DNA of 44,694 bases from Methylococcales bacterium (GTDB lineage Bacteria; Pseudomonadota; Gammaproteobacteria; Methylococcales; Methylomonadaceae), in contig QVQF01000080.1 of NCBI GenBank assembly GCA_003584895.1, positions 1-44,694 on the forward strand, in the 5' to 3' direction. The notes below the pieces were generated by a model, which did not search any database, was not told the DNA's origin, and saw only the letters and a program-made list of their open reading frames with translations. The translations under genes and the position numbers were made by a program. Below, piece after piece: positions 17,047 through 25,332 of this stretch; the first letter of the stretch is position 1; each line of letters begins with the position of its first letter.

Positions 17047-18810
17047 TTAACGGAACGCGTTCATAATCGTTTCAACCATTTTGTTTTCCGCTGAAATTGA
17101 TTGTGAATTGGCCTGATAAGCTTGCTGAGCAGTAATTAGATCAACCAATTGTTCAGATAAATTAACATTAGATTGCTCTACAGCTCCCGACTGAATAGTG
17201 CCAAACTGACCGCTGCCAGCTGCACCTGGTATTGGCGCACCTGAAGCCGAGCTTTGCCCCCAATTACTGCCGCCTAATTGAGATAAACCTTGTGGATTAT
17301 TAAAAGTCGCTAAAGCTACTTGCCCTAATGCCGTTGAACTACCGTTACTATAATTAGCAGAGATAACACCCTTACTATCCACAGAAACACCCGTTAAAGT
17401 ACCCGCCACCGTGCCATTTTGTGATGATGAACTTACATTAAAAGCAGAGGCTATTTGCGTAGTGCCGGCAAAATTCATAGTCGCAGAAATAGGTGTCGCT
17501 GAACCCGTAGGTGTCCACGATACTGTTGCCGTCGGCGGAGAGGTGAGCTGGCCAGTTGAATTAAATGTTTGCATAACGCCTGCGGTATATGCAAAAGTTG
17601 GAGCCGCAGCGGTTAGCGCCGTGTTATAGGCAGTTGCTGCGGCACTTGCAGTCGCAGCGGCAGTTGCAGCTGCGGTCGCAGCAGTCGAAGCGGTAGTTGC
17701 GGTCACTGCATTAGTAACCAACGCCGCAGCAGCTGCATAAGCGGCTGCTGAACTCGCCGCTGTTGCTGCGGTAGTTTGGGCCAAAGCCGCAGCAGTTACC
17801 AGAGCCGCTGGAGTTGTGGTCGATGCGACAACCTTAGCTGCCGAGGCAGCGGCAGCAGCAGTCGATGCTTGCGCAGTTAAGGACTGATTAAGAGCTGTGG
17901 TAGCAAGGGCTGGTGTATATGCTATAGCTGCAGTTGCCGCAGCAGATGAATTTGTAGTATCAGTAGCCGCTGTAGCTGTATTCGTGACTAGTGGAGTTGA
18001 AAAAAGTGTAGGATTATTTTGTGGTATACCACCAGCAGTTATTCCTGAATTGGCTGAAGCACTTGTTAATGCCTGAGGCGCTGCGGGATTATCGGTCATG
18101 AAATTATAAGTCGCCCAATCAGTTTGATTTGCAGTGGTGGGATCCGCTCCTTGAGCTACATAATAGGTCGTCATATTATGTGCTTGACCTAATGAATCAT
18201 AAATAGTGGTTGATGTTTCTGAGGTATAACTAGATGGATCTAATGGATTAAAGGGAACAGTCGTAGGTGGCGGACTACTGGCATTTAAATTCACACTAAG
18301 ACCCACAGTGGTAGTCGCTTTAGGCAAGCCAGTTCCGCTAGGTACTGATAAAGTTGACATGGCTCCAGTACTAAACCCTGCCGCAGCTGAGGTAGGATCA
18401 TTAGGCTTATAAGCCATTAGGGCCTGACCTTGTGTATTAGTAATCATGCCTGTGCTATTGACTTGAAAAGAACCTGCACGACTATAAACAACGCTACTGG
18501 GTTGTGCTGGATTCGGCGCTAAGGTAAAAAAACTATTACCATTAATAGCCATATCCAAATTATTACCCGTTGTTTGTGCCGAACCTTGAGTAAACTGCTG
18601 GGTATCTTGTACTACTGACACACCATTGCCTGGTTGAATCGTACCACCGGTATTGGCATTAGCACCTTGAAAATTATTCGAATAAACATCAGCAAACTGA
18701 GCTACGGATTCTTTAAAGCCAGTAGTATTGGCATTGGCAATATTATTACTAATGACTGAAATATCATTGGCGGCGGCATTTAAGCCACTGATAGCAGATG
18801 AAAAACTCAT
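17047..18810 (-). CDS. flgE: Flagellar hook protein FlgE with a long Ala/Thr-rich insert
   Basis: FlgE polymerises into the hook. The N-terminus (FSSAISGLNAAANDISVISN, NANTTGFKES, GNNLDMAINGNSFF) and the C-terminus (AVEQSNVNLSEQLVDLITAQ followed by QAYQANSQSISAENKMV) are standard. The protein is 587 residues against about 400 in enteric bacteria. Most of the excess is a low-complexity Ala/Thr/Ser stretch at about residues 275-405, with long runs built from Ala-Ala-Thr and Ala-Ala-Ala steps. It falls in the variable surface-domain region and may form a helical or repetitive surface extension. It lies 18 bp after flgD and 29 bp before flgF. Confidence 0.95.
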   Translation of the reverse strand: MSFSSAISGLNAAANDISVISNNIANANTTGFKESVAQFADVYSNNFQGANANTGGTIQPGNGVSVVQDTQQFTQGSAQTTGNNLDMAINGNSFFTLAPNPAQPSSVVYSRAGSFQVNSTGMITNTQGQALMAYKPNDPTSAAAGFSTGAMSTLSVPSGTGLPKATTTVGLSVNLNASSPPPTTVPFNPLDPSSYTSETSTTIYDSLGQAHNMTTYYVAQGADPTTANQTDWATYNFMTDNPAAPQALTSASANSGITAGGIPQNNPTLFSTPLVTNTATAATDTTNSSAAATAAIAYTPALATTALNQSLTAQASTAAAAASAAKVVASTTTPAALVTAAALAQTTAATAASSAAAYAAAAALVTNAVTATTASTAATAAATAAATASAAATAYNTALTAAAPTFAYTAGVMQTFNSTGQLTSPPTATVSWTPTGSATPISATMNFAGTTQIASAFNVSSSSQNGTVAGTLTGVSVDSKGVISANYSNGSSTALGQVALATFNNPQGLSQLGGSNWGQSSASGAPIPGAAGSGQFGTIQSGAVEQSNVNLSEQLVDLITAQQAYQANSQSISAENKMVETIMNAFR

Positions 18811-18828
18811 GTTAATACTCCTAAAAAA

Positions 18829-19518
18829 TTATAAAATTTGGGTAACTTGACTTAAATTAACGGAGCCTAAGCCACCGGCCAAATTAACTTGTACGCCTTG
18901 TGCGCCCATAGAGACACTACTGACTTGCGATTGAATATTGGTGGTTAATGCCGTGGGGGTTCCGTTAACCATGGACTGTACTTGGACTTGATAAATACCA
19001 GGGGTAGCCGGCGTACCATCACTATTAGTTCCGTTCCAAGAAAAAGGCACCGCGCCAGCCGCTTGACTACCTAAATCCATTTTGCTGATCACAGTGCCAT
19101 TGCTGGGGTTAATAATCTGTACGGACACATCGGATGAAGCAGTAGTCAGGGCTGCACTGCCATTAATACTACCGCCGGCTGCCAGCGCACCTTGATTAGA
19201 AGCTGTAGAAACGGATTTCCCTATTAGACTAGTCGCCTGTAAAGTCTGGTTAGACCCCATAGACGTTGAGAAATTATTAAACGACGTTTGTAAGCCTTGA
19301 ATACCATTCACGGTGCCAAATTGAGCCATTTGTCCGAGAAAGTCACCATTGGTCATCGGTGCAGTAGGATCTTGATGAGTCATTTGTGCCGTCATTAGCT
19401 TTAAAAAATCGGCCTGTCCTAATGAGGGCATGGCTGCAGGAGCTGGTGTAGCACCAGCACCTGCAGTGCTAGGGGTATTGCTGGTATTAAGATAACTGTA
19501 CGGATTGACTGTTGACAT
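18829..19518 (-). CDS. flgD: Hook assembly scaffold protein FlgD
   Basis: FlgD caps the growing hook and is lost once the hook is finished. The 229-residue sequence has the conserved N-terminal LGQADFLKLMTAQMTHQDPT with PMTNGDFLGQMAQFGTVNGI, then the FlgD Ig-like and tudor-like region (VPFSWNGTNSDGTPATPGIY). The proline/alanine-rich N-terminal 30 residues are variable. It lies 2 bp after flgC and 18 bp before flgE. Confidence 0.96.
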   Translation of the reverse strand: MSTVNPYSYLNTSNTPSTAGAGATPAPAAMPSLGQADFLKLMTAQMTHQDPTAPMTNGDFLGQMAQFGTVNGIQGLQTSFNNFSTSMGSNQTLQATSLIGKSVSTASNQGALAAGGSINGSAALTTASSDVSVQIINPSNGTVISKMDLGSQAAGAVPFSWNGTNSDGTPATPGIYQVQVQSMVNGTPTALTTNIQSQVSSVSMGAQGVQVNLAGGLGSVNLSQVTQIL

Positions 19519-19520
19519 AA

Positions 19521-19937
19521 TTATTGTCCCATTTTTAAAGTTTGTAACATCAGTTGTTTGGCCGTATTGAGTACTTCGACATTATTTTGATATGAGCGTG
19601 AGGCTGACATCATATTGGCCATTTCTTCTACAGTATTAACATTCGATTTATAGATATACCCAGTGGCATCGGCCATAGGATGGTTAGGGTTGTACTCCAT
19701 AACAGGTGGCGCTTGATTTTCAACGATACCCAGCACATTAACTTTACTGGCCGCATTCTGCTGATTTAAAGCACCTTGTAATTCAGCAGCAAACACCGGC
19801 TGCCTAGATTTATAAACCGTATCGGCACTACTAGCGACGCTGTTGGCATTAGAAATATTACTGGCCACCAAATTAAGCCGTAAAGATTGTGCGTTCATGC
19901 CGCTACCGGCAATATCAAATACACTAAATGCAGACAT
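19521..19937 (-). CDS. flgC: Proximal rod protein FlgC
   Basis: A 138-residue rod protein. FDIAGSGMNAQSLRLNLVAS with NISNANSV at the N-terminus, and the C-terminal VNTVEEMANMMSASRSYQNN with VEVLNTAKQLMLQTLKMG, are characteristic of FlgC. It starts 1 bp after the flgB stop codon and is followed by flgD after 2 bp, so this is a tightly coupled operon head. Confidence 0.97.
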   Translation of the reverse strand: MSAFSVFDIAGSGMNAQSLRLNLVASNISNANSVASSADTVYKSRQPVFAAELQGALNQQNAASKVNVLGIVENQAPPVMEYNPNHPMADATGYIYKSNVNTVEEMANMMSASRSYQNNVEVLNTAKQLMLQTLKMGQ

Positions 19938-19938
19938 T

Positions 19939-20328
19939 TTATTGACCTCTCAGGGCTGTCATTAAATCGGAGAAACTACCATTGATGAACCTCAAGCTCG
20001 CTTGATATTGCACGGCATTTTCAGCATATCTTGCTTGTTCTGAATGTTCTTCAACCGTATTGCCATCCAATGAAACTTGGGTTGGATTGCGAAACATCAC
20101 ACGGGCATCTAATTCTGGTTGAGGCGCAAAATGGCCCGCTTGAGTGCGCTCTATACCTGGAGCACCAGGCATGCTTTGTTTTAATAGCGATTTAAAATCC
20201 ATATCCCTAGCTTTATAGTTAGGTGTATCCGCATTAGCTAGGTTCGCAGCAATCAAGGTGCTGCGTTTTTCGCGCAGAGCCAAAGCTTGTGGATGTATGC
20301 CTAGTGCTTTATCAAAATTAATGGCCAT
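19939..20328 (-). CDS. flgB: Proximal rod protein FlgB
   Basis: A 129-residue rod protein and the first gene of the flgBCDEFGHIJKL operon. It has KALGIHPQALALREKRSTLI with AANLANADTPNYKARDMDF, the FlgB version of the rod signature, and ends with AENAVQYQASLRFINGSFSDLM. A GAGG ribosome-binding site precedes the ATG. A sigma-54-type promoter lies about 34 bp upstream of the start codon. Confidence 0.97.
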   Translation of the reverse strand: MAINFDKALGIHPQALALREKRSTLIAANLANADTPNYKARDMDFKSLLKQSMPGAPGIERTQAGHFAPQPELDARVMFRNPTQVSLDGNTVEEHSEQARYAENAVQYQASLRFINGSFSDLMTALRGQ

Positions 20329-20361
20329 GATGCTACCTCGTGTGTTTTTTTAAATACATAA

Positions 20362-20377
20362 AGCACAATCAATGCCA
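20362..20377 (-). promoter_or_regulatory. Sigma-54-type promoter of the flgB operon
   Basis: On the minus strand the sequence TGGCATTGATTGTGCT keeps the invariant GG-N10-GC spacing of the -24/-12 element. It departs from the TGGCAC-N5-TTGCW consensus at only two informative places. The expected transcript start is near 20351, leaving a leader of about 23 nt with a ribosome-binding site before flgB. FleQ-type activators work with sigma-54, which fits the operator-like repeats about 75-125 bp further upstream. Confidence 0.8.
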
Positions 20378-20452
20378 TAAATTATTTTTGCTTGTATTTA
20401 CTGAGGCTCAACTAAAAAAAACAGACATGGCATATTGAAAAAATAGATTACG

Positions 20453-20485
20453 CGTCAATAAAATGGCTGTTTATTGACGTCAATA
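20453..20485. promoter_or_regulatory. FleQ-box-like repeat cluster between flgB and flgA
   Basis: Three copies of GTCAATA lie within 33 bp: forward at 20454, inverted ending at 20478, and forward at 20479. The first reads GTCAATAAAATGGC and agrees with the Pseudomonas FleQ consensus GTCaNTAAAtTGAC, as I recall it, at all but two positions. CGTCAATAAA and TTTATTGACG form a perfect 10-bp inverted repeat with a 7-nt spacer, and TATTGACGTCAATA is a perfect 14-bp palindrome. The cluster sits between two divergent sigma-54-type promoters, where an enhancer-binding activator would act. FleQ is encoded in the same window. Binding is inferred. Confidence 0.6.
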
Positions 20486-20576
20486 TCAGTCTTAATTAGT
20501 GATAATGTTTTTGATTGTTCTTGAAAACAAAGGTGTCTTAATAGCTTTTTTGGCCAATAAACTATTAACCAAAAAC

Positions 20577-20592
20577 TGGCATCAATCCTGCT
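20577..20592 (+). promoter_or_regulatory. Sigma-54-type promoter of flgA
   Basis: TGGCATCAATCCTGCT has the GG-N10-GC spacing of sigma-54 promoters, with TGGCA intact at -24 and CTGCT at -12. The expected start is near 20603, about 22 nt before the flgA ATG and just upstream of the AGGA ribosome-binding site. It faces away from the flgB promoter and shares the FleQ-box-like cluster between them. Confidence 0.78.
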
Positions 20593-20624
20593 TAAGTTTA
20601 TTAAGTCAATAATAGGAACTTACT

Positions 20625-21317
20625 ATGATTAAAAATACACTACCGCTGATAGCACTGTCGTTAACCTTGGTTACGCCCTGCTATGCAGAACAAAACAGCC
20701 AGTCACACGACTCTATTTACGAACTGGTTAAACAAACACTTATTAAAAACATAAAAGCCGATGATTACGAGATTAATGTCTTACCCTTAGATAACTTACT
20801 AAGATTACCTGAATGCGCTCAACCACTAACAGCGGCCATGACTAGCGATGTAATTAACCCCGGCAGAACCACTGTCGGGGTACGCTGCGACAAAGGTGCA
20901 AAATGGTCTATCTTTACTTCCGCAATAGTTAAGATTTTTGATCAGGTCTTTATTTTGACTCAGCCTATACAGCTGGGTGAAATGCTTAGCCCCCAACATT
21001 TAACTTTAGAAAAAAGAGACGTCTCTAATCTCAGAGGCGATTTTGTGACCCGTATTGAACAACTAGAAAATAAAAAATCTACGCGCTATTTACCAAAAGG
21101 CTCGATTATTAGCTTGAAGTATTTTGTAGAACCCTTTCTAGTTAAACGAGGAGAGCGAGTGACTATTAGTGCTATAAAATCAACGTTTAATATCGATATG
21201 AAAGGTATTGCCATGACCGATGGCATCAAGGATCAACGCATTAGCGTTAAAAATGAATCATCAGGACGTATGATTAACGCCACGGTGATTGAAGCGGGAC
21301 GAGTATCGGTTCAGTAA
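20625..21317 (+). CDS. flgA: P-ring assembly chaperone FlgA
   Basis: A 230-residue periplasmic chaperone for P-ring assembly. It has a Sec signal peptide ending near TPCYA (residues 17-21). A N-terminal region with a conserved cysteine pattern follows, then the SAF-like domain: IQLGEMLSPQHLTLEKRDVS, RYLPKGSIISLKYFVEPFLVKRG and the C-terminal RISVKNESSGRMINATVIEAG. It is transcribed divergently from flgB and is a single-gene unit here; no flgM or flgN lies beside it, unlike in many relatives. Confidence 0.94.
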   Translation: MIKNTLPLIALSLTLVTPCYAEQNSQSHDSIYELVKQTLIKNIKADDYEINVLPLDNLLRLPECAQPLTAAMTSDVINPGRTTVGVRCDKGAKWSIFTSAIVKIFDQVFILTQPIQLGEMLSPQHLTLEKRDVSNLRGDFVTRIEQLENKKSTRYLPKGSIISLKYFVEPFLVKRGERVTISAIKSTFNIDMKGIAMTDGIKDQRISVKNESSGRMINATVIEAGRVSVQ

Positions 21318-21570
21318 GAACTGCCCTGCCCTTGGCTTAAGACTGATCACCCATCATCAGTAGGCGCTAGAGTTGCAGTTTTAAGCTTATTGATTGCTAA
21401 GATAGCATCTGAAAATCGTTAATCAATTCAGCAAAGATTTAATAATTGGGACCAAAGAAAACCTGGAATTATTTAGGTATCCAAAACTAACTCATCATAT
21501 TTATCGGCTAGACTCTCTATACCTACAAATGATGTCATTAAAACAATTACTGGCCGGTAAGTTTGGAATA

Positions 21571-22014
21571 CTACAAAAGACGCGATACTAAGCGAGACGA
21601 GTGTTCATCTTGAGCTAATTGCTCTTGCTTATACTCTGACTTTAACTCTTCAGATAATGCAGAATCACAGACTTTTTGTAGGCTTTGTGTACGATGATGC
21701 AGGTCTTGCCAGAGCGCTCTTTTCATTAATACCTCAGCTTGATATTCAACCAATGTCATTTCTTGTTCGACTATGGCTTTATCTAGCTTATCCATAAAGG
21801 CTCTAAATTCCAGTAAATTACTAATACTGCTACCACCAGCGCCTAGCTGATTAAATCTATTTCGGTATTCTTGACGATAAGTTATTAAACCATCGACTTG
21901 AGCTTGCATCGTCATTAACTTACGTTGCGCAGCTCCCAGCACCTCCAAAGCCTTTTTTTCTTGCATCTCTTTAATATCAACTATAGCTTTGATGCGCTGT
22001 GATTTTTTTTTCAT
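21571..22014 (-). CDS. fliJ: Flagellar export protein FliJ
   Basis: FliJ is the coiled-coil stalk of the export ATPase. The 147-residue sequence is almost entirely helical and charged, with two long heptad-like segments (about 1-60 and 75-135) linked by a GAGGSS turn, as in the FliJ hairpin. It lies 4 bp after fliI and is the last gene of fliEFGHIJ. The 253 bp between fliJ and the convergent flgA hold no clear gene or terminator. Confidence 0.88.
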   Translation of the reverse strand: MKKKSQRIKAIVDIKEMQEKKALEVLGAAQRKLMTMQAQVDGLITYRQEYRNRFNQLGAGGSSISNLLEFRAFMDKLDKAIVEQEMTLVEYQAEVLMKRALWQDLHHRTQSLQKVCDSALSEELKSEYKQEQLAQDEHSSRLVSRLL

Positions 22015-22018
22015 ATAT

Positions 22019-23362
22019 TTAACCTAGCAACAATTCTAACTCTTGCAAGCTACGAGCCATATCGACTTGCTCATTCATATCTTGCTGTAAAAAATTAACA
22101 ATATCAGCATTTTTTTTAATGGCCTCATCAATTCTAGGATCTGATCCAGGTTGATAAGCCCCGACACTGATTAAATCTTTATTTTGTTGATACAGTGAAT
22201 ACAAACGTCTGACCTCTCTGGCCATTTGCAAATGTTTAGCATCAGCGATATCGGGCATTACCCGACTCACGGAGGCTTCAATATCGATGGCGGGGAAATG
22301 GCCAGCTTCTGCAAGACTCCTAGATAAGACGATATGTCCATCTAAAACACCTCTAGCCGCATCGGCTATAGGATCATTATTATCATCACCTTCGGCTAAT
22401 ACGGTATAGAACGCGGTGATTGAGCCTCCATCTTGATTGGCGTTACCGGCACGCTCTACTAAATGAGGTAGCTTTGCAAATACCGAAGGTGGATAACCCT
22501 TAGTTGCAGGAGGCTCGTTAATAGCCAAGGCAATTTCTCGATGAGCTTGTGCAAATCGAGTTAATGAGTCCATCAATAACAATACATCACGACCTTGATC
22601 GCGAAAATATTCAGCAATACTGGTTGCTAATAATGCGCCATGTACGCGCATCAAGGGTGGACAATCAGCCGGAGTGGCGACCACTACCGCTCGCTTAAGG
22701 CCTTCTTCACCAAGTATTTTTTGTACAAATTCGTTAACTTCTCGGCCTCGTTCACCAATTAAGCCCACGACAACGATGTCAGCATTAGTGAATTTAGTCA
22801 TCATGCCTAAAAGAATACTCTTACCTACACCGGTACCAGCAAACAAGCCTATACGTTGCCCACGCCCTACCGAAAGAATGGAATTAATAGCCCTAACACC
22901 CACATCTAAAGGTTCGCGTATGGGTTTTCTCGACAAAGGATTAATAGGTTCGCCATTAAGCGAAATTTGCGCATCTATTTTAAGCGGACCTTTATCATCT
23001 AAAGGATTACCAGCGCCATCAACGACGCGGCCCAACAAGCCATAGCCTACCCTAGCTAAGCTAGCTTTACCCAAAGGAATAACACGACAATCAGGCTCTA
23101 ATCCATGCAGCTCACCCGTTGGCATCAAAAACAAACGATCCCCAGAAAAGCCAACGACTTCTGCTTCAATAGTTTTTCCAGCTTTAGTCTCCACCCGACA
23201 GCGTGAACCTATAGCGGCTCTACAGCCTACCGCTTCTAAGGTCAAACCAACCATTCGAAACAGCTTACCCTCAACAGTTAAAGCGGGGACTTGCGTTAAT
23301 CTTTGTGCATAAGGCTTTAGTTGCTGCAACCAAAGTGCTGATCTATCTATAGGCGGAATCAT
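22019..23362 (-). CDS. fliI: Flagellum-specific export ATPase FliI
   Basis: A 447-residue ATPase related to F1-ATPase beta, which energises flagellar export. Walker A is GTGVGKS (about 176-182), Walker B lies in VLLLMDSLTRFA, and the family segments PPATKGYPPSVFAKLPHLVE, GSITAFYTVL and DGHIVLSR are intact. The start overlaps the fliH stop by 4 bp (ATGA), and fliJ follows after 4 bp, so FliH, FliI and FliJ are translationally coupled as expected for a complex. Confidence 0.98.
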   Translation of the reverse strand: MIPPIDRSALWLQQLKPYAQRLTQVPALTVEGKLFRMVGLTLEAVGCRAAIGSRCRVETKAGKTIEAEVVGFSGDRLFLMPTGELHGLEPDCRVIPLGKASLARVGYGLLGRVVDGAGNPLDDKGPLKIDAQISLNGEPINPLSRKPIREPLDVGVRAINSILSVGRGQRIGLFAGTGVGKSILLGMMTKFTNADIVVVGLIGERGREVNEFVQKILGEEGLKRAVVVATPADCPPLMRVHGALLATSIAEYFRDQGRDVLLLMDSLTRFAQAHREIALAINEPPATKGYPPSVFAKLPHLVERAGNANQDGGSITAFYTVLAEGDDNNDPIADAARGVLDGHIVLSRSLAEAGHFPAIDIEASVSRVMPDIADAKHLQMAREVRRLYSLYQQNKDLISVGAYQPGSDPRIDEAIKKNADIVNFLQQDMNEQVDMARSLQELELLLG

Positions 23363-24351
23363 GAATCATTTTCCTGCTCTTGTTCGCCACCCAATAATGT
23401 GGCTATAACAACTGATAATCTTTTTTCTACAGTCGCGTCAATATGTGAAATATCCGTATCGACCGCACATCCTCCTTTTGTAATTAAAAGATCCTCAACG
23501 ACTATCCAAGCAGATGAGACTTCATCTAACTCGAAGGCAGAACGCACCAATTCAACATCTTCAGGGTGTAAATGTATACTGATTTTTTGTGCTGATATGG
23601 GTAGCGACTTTATAGCCGTTTTAACGACTTTTAGAATTATTTCAGGATCTAATTTAATTTCACGGTAGATAACTTGAGTAGCTATGGCCAAAGCAATATT
23701 GATTAATTCTTTTTCAACTTCAGCATCTAAATTTTTAAAAGGCTCGCTTAACGATTCAAGTATAAGATTAAAATCTGACGCTTTTTCTTGCAAAATATGT
23801 AAATTTTCCTCATAACCTTGCAATGATCCTTTAGCCAATCCATCCTTAAAGCCTTCATCAAATCCATCCGCAAGCCCTTGATTATGCCCTACGCTATAGC
23901 CCTCTTTTTTACCTTGTAAAAAAGACTCGTCATAAGCTTGTTTTTGCATAAGCTCAATGTCGTCAACCGTTAAAACAGACAAAGGTGCTGGTTTAAAAAT
24001 ATTAGAGGATGCTTTATTTCCAGAGGAAACATCTGGCATACGCCACAGGCTTAATGATTCTAGCTCAGCATCTGAAAACTCTGATGTCTTAGCGGAAGTT
24101 TCAGATATAGATTCAAAAACATGGGTGATAGCATTATTTTCAGTGGGCATATCCGACACACGCTCCACACCCAATGAATCCAATTTAGCGTCTAAAAATC
24201 TTGAAGATTTAGAGGTGGCCGTTGATACAGGTTCAAAAATATCAGCCGTTTTTATATTCCCAGATGGCACATCTGGCATGCGCCATACACTTAATGACTC
24301 CAATTCGGCGTCTGAAAACTCTGGCATTTTAGATGAGGTCATCGGTACCAT
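23359..24351 (-). CDS. fliH: Export ATPase regulator FliH with three N-terminal 40-residue repeats
   Basis: FliH holds FliI at the export gate and C ring. The C-terminal half is typical: a glycine-rich GxxxG run (about 140-175), a coiled region and the V-type stator-like domain ending in IDATVEKRLSVVIATLLGG. The N-terminus is unusual: three 40-residue tandem units each contain a DAxLxSL segment, and the first and third carry LWRMPDV or VWRMPDV. These correspond to the tryptophan-containing docking peptide of other FliH proteins. The second unit lacks the tryptophan. The gene overlaps fliG. Starts are possible at GTG 24357 and ATG 24351 or 24342; I list 24351. Confidence 0.9.
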   Translation of the reverse strand: MVPMTSSKMPEFSDAELESLSVWRMPDVPSGNIKTADIFEPVSTATSKSSRFLDAKLDSLGVERVSDMPTENNAITHVFESISETSAKTSEFSDAELESLSLWRMPDVSSGNKASSNIFKPAPLSVLTVDDIELMQKQAYDESFLQGKKEGYSVGHNQGLADGFDEGFKDGLAKGSLQGYEENLHILQEKASDFNLILESLSEPFKNLDAEVEKELINIALAIATQVIYREIKLDPEIILKVVKTAIKSLPISAQKISIHLHPEDVELVRSAFELDEVSSAWIVVEDLLITKGGCAVDTDISHIDATVEKRLSVVIATLLGGEQEQENDS

Positions 24352-25330
24352 CACCACCCAATTGAATAGTTCCTGTGTCTACCAAGCCTTTGACTATACT
24401 TAATATTTCTTTTTGTGCTAATTCCACTTCACTTAATTTAGCGGGTGGTGAAGCCTCCAAATCATCTTTCAATATGTCAGCAGCTCGTTTAGACATATTG
24501 CTATATATTTTTTCTTTAAGACTGTCAGTAGCACCTCTTAATGCTAATAACAACTGACCCGTTTGAACTTCACGTAATACAGTTTGCATGGCACTTGCAC
24601 TCATAGAGGCCAGATCTTCAAACACAAACATTTTATCCTGAATCTTTAGAGCTAACTCAGCATCATTTTCAGAAACCTTGGCCAAAACAAAACTACTGGC
24701 TACACCATCCATAAAGTTTAATATATTGGCAGCCACATCAACGCCACCGAGTACCGTTGCCTTCACAGTTTCACTACCGCTTAATTGTTTTTCCATGATT
24801 TCATCTAATTCACGTAAAGCAGAAGGCTGTACACCTTGCATAGTCGCAATTCTAATCAACAAATCTGAACGTATATTTTCAGGCAACTTAGCCATAACTT
24901 CCGAGGCTTTGTCGCTACCCAAGAGTGATAAAATAATAGCGCCAATCTGAGGATGTTCAAGTCGAACTAAGTCTGCAACCGATAAAGTATCCATCCACTT
25001 AAGTTGCTCAATACCTTTACCGCCACTACTAACAAAGATTCGTTCAATAATGCCAGTGGCTTTTTCCTCACCCAACGCTTGAACTAACATTTTACGTATA
25101 TAGCCATCAGATTCTATACCCAATGAAGATAAGTTTTTTATAGCAACGATAATTTCTTCGAGCACATCATCAACCATGATCGGTGAAATATCAGCCAACC
25201 GCGCCATCGCGAAACCAATCACTTGTACATCCTTGGGTTCTATATGCTTTAAAACAGCAGCAGCTCTTTCTTCACCTAATGAAAACAACAGTAAAGCCGC
25301 GCGCTCTGCTTTGGTTAATTCTCTAGCCAT
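24329..25330 (-). CDS. fliG: Flagellar motor switch protein FliG
   Basis: FliG is the rotor protein that contacts the stator and sets rotation direction. The 333-residue sequence has the N-terminal FliF-binding domain (LTKAERAALLLFSLGEERAAAVL), the EHPQ motif in the middle domain (VRLEHPQIGAIIL), the GG linker region (LGGVDVAANILNFMD) and the C-terminal torque helix with alternating charges (DSLKEKIYSNMSKRAADILKDDLE). It starts 2 bp after fliF ends. Confidence 0.98.
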   Translation of the reverse strand: MARELTKAERAALLLFSLGEERAAAVLKHIEPKDVQVIGFAMARLADISPIMVDDVLEEIIVAIKNLSSLGIESDGYIRKMLVQALGEEKATGIIERIFVSSGGKGIEQLKWMDTLSVADLVRLEHPQIGAIILSLLGSDKASEVMAKLPENIRSDLLIRIATMQGVQPSALRELDEIMEKQLSGSETVKATVLGGVDVAANILNFMDGVASSFVLAKVSENDAELALKIQDKMFVFEDLASMSASAMQTVLREVQTGQLLLALRGATDSLKEKIYSNMSKRAADILKDDLEASPPAKLSEVELAQKEILSIVKGLVDTGTIQLGGDGTDDLI

Positions 25331-25332
25331 GA

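Noticed and set aside
23957-24403. 148-codon plus-strand open frame opposite fliH
   Set aside because: It mirrors the three FliH repeats, which explains its own apparent repeats. The FliH frame has the conserved domain and operon overlaps.
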